DNA of 64,000 bases from Streptomyces hydrogenans (lineage in GTDB: Bacteria; Actinomycetota; Actinomycetes; Streptomycetales; Streptomycetaceae). The stretch spans positions 17,691 through 81,690 of the forward strand of contig NZ_BNBS01000026.1 in the NCBI RefSeq assembly GCF_014656075.1, read 5' to 3'. The notes beneath the pieces are model-generated. The model saw only the letters and a program-made list of their open reading frames with translations. It ran no database searches and was not told where the DNA came from. Positions 28,449 through 34,699 of the stretch are shown here, piece after piece. Both the position numbers and the translations under genes were made by a program. Within the stretch, counting starts at the first letter, position 1. Every line of letters begins with the position of its first letter.

Positions 28449-29687
28449 ATGATGAGCCAGCCGCCCCAGTGGCAGCAGGACGCCCACCGCCACACCGTCC
28501 TCGTCGACCCCGTGATCACGATCCAGGAGCTCTCCCGCTTCAAGCCGCTGCGGGCCACCCGGATCGACCACGCGCTCGTCTTCACCACCGCGCAGGGAGC
28601 CCTCGAAGCCTTCCCGCCGCCGAGCCGGCCGAGCCGCACCGAACTCGCCACCCGCCGCTGGACCAGCGTGTACGAGGTCGACACCGGCCGGCACGAGGCC
28701 ACCGCCGTCCTCGCGCTCGTCAGCCAGAACGACGCCTTCACCTTCGAGGTCTCGCTCGACTGCACCTGGCAGGTCACCGACCCCGCCGCCTTCGTCGCCA
28801 GCGGCGAGCGCGACGTCCCGGCGCTCGTCCGGCGCGCCGTCGAGCAGATCGTCCGCCCCGTCCTGCGCGGCTACGCCATGGAGGACAGCGCCGCCGCCGA
28901 GCTCCACGCCCGCAAGGCCCTCGAAGCCGCCGGCCCGATCGGCGCCGGGGCCGGGCTCGCCGTCCACTGCGGACTCCAGATCCGGCGCGACGAGGCCACC
29001 CTCGAACAGGCCCACCGGCTGCGCGAGATCGAGTTCGCCCGGCAGCAGCTCGAACCCCAGCACGCGCTGCTCATGCGCGAGGACGAGCTCGCCGCGCAGC
29101 GCGCCCTCGCCCAGGGCCGGCAGCAGCACGAGGTCGAGCGCGAACGCCAGGCCCTCGACCACGAGCGCCGGCTCGCCCGCGGCCACCAGGAGCTCGAACT
29201 CCAGGCGATCGAGGCGCAGAAGATCGACTTCTACACCTACTACCTGGAGCGCGGCGGCCCCGCCGCCATGGCCTTCCAGCTCGCCCGGCACCCCGAGGAC
29301 ACCCGCCTCATCATGGAGAACCTGCGCGAGGACCAGCTCCGCCTCATGGACAACCAGCTCAAGGTCGCCCTCCAGGCGCTGGGCGGCGGACCCGGCGGGC
29401 TGGAGGAGCACCAGATGGACGAGCCGCGGCGGCTCGCGGCCAACGTCATGAAGGAGGTCCTCAGCGCCAAGCTGTACCAGGGCGGCGGGCAGCAGCTGCC
29501 GCCCGGCGGCCCCCGGACGGCGCCGGAGGCCCTCGGCCCGTCCCCGGAACCCGGATCGCCCGCGCCGCCCGCCCCGGGCCCGATCCCGCCCCAGGCACCG
29601 CCGCCCGGCGAGCCCGGCTCCGTCCCGCCGCCGCCCGTGGACGCCCCCGTCTTCGGGTACCCGTCGCCCGAGCGGCCGCCCCGATGA
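28449..29687 (+). CDS. SPFH/band-7-like protein with coiled coil and proline-rich tail
   Basis: The protein has 412 residues. AAGGAG lies ten bases before the first of two adjacent ATGs. Residues 1-165 look like an SPFH-type domain (VSQNDAFTFEVSLDCTWQVT, VRRAVEQIVRPVLRGYAMED). Residues 185-275 are a long charged helix (EQAHRLREIEFARQQLEPQH, EVERERQALDHERRLARGHQ), as in flotillin-like proteins. From about 345 the sequence is Pro/Gly-rich. No N-terminal membrane segment is present. SPFH proteins oligomerise on membranes and often scaffold proteases or phage-defence factors. Here it is coupled (ATGA) to a membrane effector-like gene and followed by a membrane protease. Confidence 0.7.
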   Translation: MMSQPPQWQQDAHRHTVLVDPVITIQELSRFKPLRATRIDHALVFTTAQGALEAFPPPSRPSRTELATRRWTSVYEVDTGRHEATAVLALVSQNDAFTFEVSLDCTWQVTDPAAFVASGERDVPALVRRAVEQIVRPVLRGYAMEDSAAAELHARKALEAAGPIGAGAGLAVHCGLQIRRDEATLEQAHRLREIEFARQQLEPQHALLMREDELAAQRALAQGRQQHEVERERQALDHERRLARGHQELELQAIEAQKIDFYTYYLERGGPAAMAFQLARHPEDTRLIMENLREDQLRLMDNQLKVALQALGGGPGGLEEHQMDEPRRLAANVMKEVLSAKLYQGGGQQLPPGGPRTAPEALGPSPEPGSPAPPAPGPIPPQAPPPGEPGSVPPPPVDAPVFGYPSPERPPR

Positions 29688-30259
29688 GCACCCCCGCCCC
29701 CGCCCCCGTGCCCGCCCCCACGCCGGAGCCGGGCACGGCGCCGCCCGCCGCGCCGGTACCCGTCCCGGGCGGGCGCACGACCGAACGGCTCCTCGCCGAA
29801 CTGCGCCTGGAGGCCGCGCGCGCCGACACCAAGGGCTCGGTGCTCGTGGCCGCCCAGGGCATGGCCGCCGCCGCGCTCGTGGGCGTGCTCGCCGTCCGCG
29901 GCTGGCACCCCTCGCAGCTCGCGGTCCTCGGCCAGGTGATGTGGTGGGCCGGCGCCGCCTGCTTCCTCGTCTCCCTGATCGCGCTGCTCATGGCCGTCGT
30001 CCCGCGCTACCGGGCCGTCGACTGGCGCCCCGGCGCCCCGCTCACCCACTTCGCCGACATCCGGGGCGCCGCGCGCCACGGCCGGGCCGCCCTGGAGGAG
30101 GCCCTGCGGGAGACCGACCGGTCACCGGGCACCGCGGTCCTCTCCTCCCTCGTCGAGAACAGCCGGATCGTGTCGATCAAGTACGCCTGGCTGCGGGCCG
30201 GGATGGCCGGCTTCACCCTGGCGCTGGTCCTGCTCCCCGGCGCCCTCCTCGTCGGCTGA
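29684..30259 (+). CDS. Pycsar-effector-like membrane protein
   Basis: The protein has 191 residues. After a 35-residue Pro/Ala-rich N-terminus comes RLLAELRLEAARADTKGSVL, whose ADTK element precedes the first membrane helix (AAQGMAAAALVGVLAV). A second helix is at about 83-103 (VMWWAGAACFLVSLIALLMA), and a third ends the protein (RAGMAGFTLALVLLPGALLV). The ADTK-TM-TM-(soluble)-TM layout is that of the Pycsar effector/DUF5706-like family. Its members are proposed to damage the membrane on binding a cyclic pyrimidine nucleotide. The overlap with the SPFH gene and the cyclase-like gene three genes upstream strengthen this reading, but a nucleotide-binding site cannot be seen directly. Confidence 0.68.
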   Translation: MSTPAPAPVPAPTPEPGTAPPAAPVPVPGGRTTERLLAELRLEAARADTKGSVLVAAQGMAAAALVGVLAVRGWHPSQLAVLGQVMWWAGAACFLVSLIALLMAVVPRYRAVDWRPGAPLTHFADIRGAARHGRAALEEALRETDRSPGTAVLSSLVENSRIVSIKYAWLRAGMAGFTLALVLLPGALLVG

Positions 30260-30294
30260 CCACCCCACCCCGCCCGCCCCCTGGAGACACCGCC

Positions 30295-31917
30295 ATGTCC
30301 GACCCCGCCCCCCTGCCCCCGCCGTACCCGGGGGAGACGCCTCCACCGCCGTACCCGGGCGAGACCCCTCCGCCGTACCCGGGCCCGCCGCCGCAGGCCG
30401 ACCCGAGGGTCGCGGCCCCGACCTACCCCGGGTCCGCCGCACCGACGTACCCCGGTGAAGCGGAGCTTTCTTCACCGGAGTTCGCTGCTCCGGCGTACCC
30501 GGGTGAAGCGGCCCCGGCCTACCCGGAGCCCGCTCCGCCGTCGTACCCGGATGAGGTGCTTGCGGTGCACCCGGGACCGGACGTACCGGCGTACCCCGGC
30601 GAGGTGGCTCTGTCTTCAACGGAGTTCGCCGCTCCGGCGTACCCGGGTGAAGCGGCCCCGGCCTACCCGGAGCCCGCTCCGCCGGTCGACCCGAGGGAAG
30701 CGGCCCCGCCCTACCCGGGACCCGTACCGGAGCACGACCTCGGTGTGTCGGTAGCGCCGCTCCCCGAGCCGTCTGTGCCGGCGCCGGCGTACCCCGATCC
30801 ACCCGCCCCCGCCCCCGTGCCCGCCCCCACGGCGCCCGCCGTCCCGCCCGGCGGATACGGCGGCGGGGACGGAGCGGTCCGCATGGACGATCTCGCGCTC
30901 GACACCGGGCGGCGGATGGTGAAGGCGCGGCAGCGCGGGGTCGACGGGGCCGCGCTGTGGCACCTGGTGCTCACCCTGCCGATCGGGCTGCTCAGCCTCG
31001 CTCTGGTCACGGTGCTGTCGGGCATGGTCAACGTCGCCCTCGCGGTGATCGTGCCGGTCGCGTGGCTGCTCTCGGGGCCGCTCGTCTTCCACCGGGGGGT
31101 CGAGGCGACGCTCGCCCGGCGGCTGTTCGGGATGCGGCGGCCGACGGAGGAGGAGGCCCGGCGGCTGGACGTGGTGTGGGAGCAGGTCACCCGGCGCGCG
31201 GGGGTCGACAGGGAGACCTACGAGCTGTGGATCCAGGAGCGGGCCGAGCTCAACGCGACGGCGGCCGCCGGGCACATCGTGGCCGTCACCCGGCACGCGT
31301 TGGACCGGCTGCCCGACACCCGGCTCGCGGCGGTGCTCGCGCACGAGCTGGGCCACCACGTGGGCGGTCACTCCTGGGCGGCGATGCTGGCCGACTGGTA
31401 CGCGACGCCGGCCCGGGTGGCGGGCCGGCTGATCCTGGGCCTGATCGTGTCCCTCTTCCGGGCGCGGAACAAGGCGGGCTTCGCCTGCGGCGGCTGCCTC
31501 ATCCTGATGATCGCCTGGCCGGTCTTCGTCCTCGCCTACCTCCAGGGCATGTGGTGGCTGCTGATCCCGTTCACGGTCGCACCGGTGCTCGTCGGCTGGC
31601 TGCACCGGCTGGCCGAGTTCCGGGCCGACGCGTACGCCGTCGGCCTCGGCTTCGGCGAGGCGCTGGAGGACGTCCTCGTGCGGGAGGGTTCCGGCGGGGT
31701 GGTGCTGCCGCCGGGCATGGCTGCGGTACCGCCGGGCATGCCCCCGGTACCGCCCGGCACGCTGCCCGCACCGCACCTCGCCCACGCCCCGCCGGCGGCA
31801 TCGTACGTCCCGCCCGCGCCGGCCGGCAGGAGCCTCGCTCCCCGGGCCGCCCACGCGAACGTGGAGGCCCGACTGCGGAACGTACGGCTGGTCATGGACC
31901 GGCAGGTGCGTCGCTGA
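30295..31917 (+). CDS. M48-family membrane zinc metalloprotease with YPGE-repeat N-terminus
   Basis: The protein has 540 residues. The first 190 residues are a proline-rich, probably cytoplasmic stretch built from degenerate PxYPGE units. One block, EFAAPAYPGEAAPAYPEPAP, occurs twice (DNA near 30479 and 30620). Two membrane helices (about 225-265) precede the protease domain: VLAHELGHHVGGH is the HEXXH zinc site, and the downstream LAEFRADAYAVGLG supplies the third ligand glutamate. Further hydrophobic segments lie between them. Housekeeping HtpX-type proteases degrade misfolded membrane proteins. This enlarged relative closes the cyclase/SPFH/effector operon. The ATG at 30295 has GGAG eight bases upstream. 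Confidence 0.83.
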   Translation: MSDPAPLPPPYPGETPPPPYPGETPPPYPGPPPQADPRVAAPTYPGSAAPTYPGEAELSSPEFAAPAYPGEAAPAYPEPAPPSYPDEVLAVHPGPDVPAYPGEVALSSTEFAAPAYPGEAAPAYPEPAPPVDPREAAPPYPGPVPEHDLGVSVAPLPEPSVPAPAYPDPPAPAPVPAPTAPAVPPGGYGGGDGAVRMDDLALDTGRRMVKARQRGVDGAALWHLVLTLPIGLLSLALVTVLSGMVNVALAVIVPVAWLLSGPLVFHRGVEATLARRLFGMRRPTEEEARRLDVVWEQVTRRAGVDRETYELWIQERAELNATAAAGHIVAVTRHALDRLPDTRLAAVLAHELGHHVGGHSWAAMLADWYATPARVAGRLILGLIVSLFRARNKAGFACGGCLILMIAWPVFVLAYLQGMWWLLIPFTVAPVLVGWLHRLAEFRADAYAVGLGFGEALEDVLVREGSGGVVLPPGMAAVPPGMPPVPPGTLPAPHLAHAPPAASYVPPAPAGRSLAPRAAHANVEARLRNVRLVMDRQVRR

Positions 31918-31924
31918 ACCCGGT

Positions 31925-31979
<55 letters not shown>

Positions 31980-32003
31980 GCCGTTCCTCCGGGCCCCCTC
32001 GGG

Positions 32004-32483
32004 TCAGCGCAGGACGGAGGAGAAGGAGTCGAGCTGGATCCAGGTGACGGGTTGGGACGACTGCGGGCCGTACACCTTGAGGGCGCGGGCGGTGTTGGCC
32101 TCCACCCGGATCGCGTTGACGCCCTGGTTGTTGTTGCGGGGCACGACGCCGCGGGTCAGCTTGGGCGGGACGATCGTGGACGGCAGCGTGCCGAGCGTGG
32201 CGTCGGCGGTGAGGCTGCAGGTCAGGGTGCCCCGGAGCTGGAGGAACTCGGTGCCGGCGAGGCGGATGACCCGGGCCTGGAGCGGGGCGGCGGCGTCGGG
32301 CGTGATCCCGGCCGCGGGGGTGACGGCGGTCCAGTCGACGACGGTCTGGCACCCGTCGACCGGGGCCGCGGCGGCCGGGGCGGCCGTGACGAGCGGGACG
32401 CCGACGGCCGCGGCGGGCGCGGCGAGCGCGGCGGTGAGCAGGGAGCGGCGGCTGGTCGACGGCGAGGACGACTGCTCGGACAT
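32004..32483 (-). CDS. Small exported protein, paralogous to the C-terminal module of its neighbour
   Basis: The protein has 159 residues. The N-terminus is TSRRSLLTAALAAPAAA, a probable Tat-type signal (twin arginine, short hydrophobic core, cleavage near AAAAP). The mature region of about 115 residues contains LAGTEFLQLRGTLTCSLT, VVPRNNNQGVNAIRVEANT and SQPVTWIQLDSFS. It aligns with the last 110 residues of the next protein upstream (LAGTTYLQLRGTLTCSLT, NVPRNND, NPITWIDLDGVS). Its function is unknown; a beta-sandwich binding module is likely. It lies 50 bp downstream of that gene and is probably co-transcribed. Confidence 0.75.
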   Translation of the reverse strand: MSEQSSSPSTSRRSLLTAALAAPAAAVGVPLVTAAPAAAAPVDGCQTVVDWTAVTPAAGITPDAAAPLQARVIRLAGTEFLQLRGTLTCSLTADATLGTLPSTIVPPKLTRGVVPRNNNQGVNAIRVEANTARALKVYGPQSSQPVTWIQLDSFSSVLR

Positions 32484-32533
32484 GAGGGGATCCTCCGGAG
32501 TGAGGTGGGACGAGGGGGTGGGGGCGCGGCCGG

Positions 32534-33856
32534 TCAGCGCCAGGCGACGGAGACGCCGTCCAGGTCGATCCAGGTGATCGGGTTGTCGGCGTAGGCGCCG
32601 TAGGCCCACAGTTCGCCGCGGACGCCGGCCTCGACGCGGCAGACGCACCGCCCGGTGTCGTTGTTCCGGGGCACGTTCTGCCGGGTCTGCCGGGTGGGGC
32701 GGAGCCGGTGCGGCAGGGTCGCGATCGGGCCGTCCACGGTGAGGGAGCAGGTGAGGGTGCCGCGCAGCTGGAGGTAGGTCGTGCCGGCGAGGGCGACGAG
32801 CCGGCCGCGCGGACGCTCGGCCCCGGCGGTGATCCCGGCGGCGAGGGCGAGGTCCTCCCAGTCCTGGAGCACCTTGACGCCGTCGACGGCGGGCCGGGTC
32901 GGGTACCAGCAGACGGTGACGTCCCGCGAACCGGTCGTGCCGGGCACGGTGTTGCTGAACCCGAAGAGCAGCCGCGTCTCCTGGGTGGCGGGGTCGACCT
33001 CGACGGCGACGCCCTCCGGCTCGCGCCGCTCCAGCCCGTCCGCGCCGGTGACGACCTGGCGGTCGAGGCGCTGCCCGGTCGTCCAGTCGTACGAGGTCAT
33101 GAAGGCGATGCCGGGGAACGCGCTCGGCACCGTGTCCGGGTGGGTCTCCGCGTCGTACGGCGCCCAGTGGTACGCGTACAGCACGTCCCCCAGGGTCTGG
33201 TGGCCCTGCGAGGTGAGGGTCGGCTCCAGCGGGTACGGCGACGGCACGGCCGGGGTGACGTCCTCGCCGGCGGGCATGACGAAGGTCGTGCCGACGGGCG
33301 TCCAGGTGCCAGCGGCGGCGAGGTCGGCGTCGTAACGGGTGAAGTGCCGCTTGCCGTCCTTGTGGTACACCACGGTGAGCAGCCCGGTGGTGGGGTCGAA
33401 CGACGGGCCGGTGCCCGCCGTGGACCCGGGCGGGGTGAACCTCCGGGCCTGCGGGATCGTGGTGGCGTCGAGCTCGCCGCCGTCGACGAAGGCGAAGCGC
33501 GTGACGCTCTTCCCGAAGGCGGATCCGCTGCCGGTGACGTGGAGCGGACCGCACTCGGTCCACAAGTGGCTCTCACCGCCCACCGGCTGACAGCCCATCG
33601 AGATTCCGTGGCCGAAGCCCTTGAGGCGCATGGAGCCGGTGACGGCGCCCGTCGTGCGGTGGACGCGGTTCAGGTACATGTTGCCCGAGTCGCCCGGCGC
33701 GGTGGCCGAGGACTCCAACTGGAGCACGAAGACGTGTCCGTTGACGGTGTCCGTGGCGATCGCCTGCGGGGCGGGGTTCTGCACCAGGTCGACCGTCTGG
33801 ACGAGCCTGCCGGTGACGCCGGACAGGTCGACGCCGTTGGCGTCCGTGAATCCCAT
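32534..33856 (-). CDS. TagC / phage receptor-binding-like beta-propeller protein with extra C-terminal module
   Basis: The protein has 440 residues. Residues 10-320 resemble the P68 RBP/TagC-like propeller found in staphylococcal phage tail proteins and in Streptomyces proteins annotated as phage baseplate: QAIATDTVNGHVFVLQLES, GNMYLNRVHRTTGAVTGSM, GFGHGISMGCQPVGGESHLW and GPSFDPTTGLLTVVYHKDGK. The final 110 residues duplicate the mature part of the downstream 159-residue protein. No signal peptide is visible, unlike its neighbour. No other phage structural gene is near, so this is more likely a cell-surface or polymer-binding protein than a prophage piece. The start has GGGGGAG upstream. Confidence 0.7.
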   Translation of the reverse strand: MGFTDANGVDLSGVTGRLVQTVDLVQNPAPQAIATDTVNGHVFVLQLESSATAPGDSGNMYLNRVHRTTGAVTGSMRLKGFGHGISMGCQPVGGESHLWTECGPLHVTGSGSAFGKSVTRFAFVDGGELDATTIPQARRFTPPGSTAGTGPSFDPTTGLLTVVYHKDGKRHFTRYDADLAAAGTWTPVGTTFVMPAGEDVTPAVPSPYPLEPTLTSQGHQTLGDVLYAYHWAPYDAETHPDTVPSAFPGIAFMTSYDWTTGQRLDRQVVTGADGLERREPEGVAVEVDPATQETRLLFGFSNTVPGTTGSRDVTVCWYPTRPAVDGVKVLQDWEDLALAAGITAGAERPRGRLVALAGTTYLQLRGTLTCSLTVDGPIATLPHRLRPTRQTRQNVPRNNDTGRCVCRVEAGVRGELWAYGAYADNPITWIDLDGVSVAWR

Positions 33857-33870
33857 GGTCTCTCTCCCCC

Positions 33871-33909
33871 GTGGATCACCTCCGGATCCACCTCGTTGTG
33901 ATCATCACA
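33871..33909. promoter_or_regulatory. Two inverted repeats in a divergent promoter region
   Basis: GTGGATC (33871) pairs with GATCCAC (33885) across seven bases. TGTGATCATCACA (33897-33909) is a tight TGTGA/TCACA palindrome with a three-base centre. Both lie just upstream of the propeller gene and opposite the divergent 34022 gene. No binding protein can be named. Confidence 0.4.
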
Positions 33910-33956
33910 CGGGACGGCGGCCGGTCGCCCGGCAACGGGGTTCGGAAGCACCGGAC

Positions 33957-33984
33957 TTGGCCCGGCGGACCGCTCTGTTACGTT
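33957..33984 (+). promoter_or_regulatory. Putative promoter of the maltokinase-cap-like gene
   Basis: TTGGCC, 16 bases, then TACGTT, followed about 20 bases later by an AGGAGAGGAAGAGG ribosome binding region and the ATG at 34022. Confidence 0.4.
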
Positions 33985-34021
33985 GGCGGCTCCCGTCCCG
34001 AGGAGAGGAAGAGGCCTGCTC

Positions 34022-34678
34022 ATGGCCCAGATCCACCACACCACGATGACGCCGACCAAGCTGGAGCTCATCGCCGACTGGCTGCCGACGCGGGCCTGGT
34101 ACACCGGCGGGGCGGCCGGGCCGCGGCCGGTGAGGGCCGGCGGGTTCCGGCTCGACGACCCCGAGGGCGAGGTGGGCGTCGAGTTCATGGTCGTCGCCGA
34201 CGGCGAGGGGCCGGAGGCGGTCGCGCACCTCGTGCCGATGACGTACCGGGGCAAGCCGCTCGACGGCGCGGAGCACGCGCTCATCGGCACCTCCGAGCAC
34301 GGGGTGCTCGGCACCCGGTGGATCTACGACGGCGCCCACGACCCGGTGCTCGTGCGGGAGCTGGCGGCGCTGCTCGACGGGCGGGCCGTGCCGCAGCGGC
34401 AGTCCGTCAGCGACGCCGTCGACGAGACCGTCCTGGTCGCCGCGGTCCCCGGCCTGCGGGCCGTCGAGCCGGCGGAGGCCGTCGACGGGACCGAGTACAC
34501 CGAGATCCGCGTCCGGACCGAGGGCGACACCGGGGCCCTCACCCTGCGCGTGCACCGGGTCCTGCGGCCGGGCGACGCGGCGGACGGCGAACTCGGCGGC
34601 GTCACGGCCGAGTTCACCCCGGCGGGACCCGAGGGCGCCGTCGCGCGCGGTACGTACGTCTCCGTCCACCGGGCCTGA
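34022..34678 (+). CDS. Maltokinase N-terminal cap-like domain protein
   Basis: The protein has 218 residues. It begins AQIHHTTMTPTKLELIADWL, then PTRAWYTGG, the pattern of the N-terminal cap of trehalose-pathway maltokinases. Here it is a stand-alone protein without the kinase domain. The rest (LIGTSEHGVLGTRWIYDGAH, TEYTEIRVRTEGDTGALTLR, VHRVLRPG) follows the CG0192-type maltokinase-cap-like family common in actinobacteria. The biochemical role is not established; binding of a sugar phosphate or regulation of glycogen/trehalose metabolism is conjecture. The ATG at 34022 is chosen for its strong ribosome binding site. It converges on the LAL regulator with 21 bp between stops. Confidence 0.75.
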   Translation: MAQIHHTTMTPTKLELIADWLPTRAWYTGGAAGPRPVRAGGFRLDDPEGEVGVEFMVVADGEGPEAVAHLVPMTYRGKPLDGAEHALIGTSEHGVLGTRWIYDGAHDPVLVRELAALLDGRAVPQRQSVSDAVDETVLVAAVPGLRAVEPAEAVDGTEYTEIRVRTEGDTGALTLRVHRVLRPGDAADGELGGVTAEFTPAGPEGAVARGTYVSVHRA

Positions 34679-34699
34679 CGCGGGCGGCGCGCTCCGTCC

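Noticed and set aside
32534..33856. Prophage tail/baseplate gene
   Set aside because: The propeller resembles phage receptor-binding proteins, but no capsid, terminase, portal or integrase gene is present. Neighbours are ordinary chromosomal genes.
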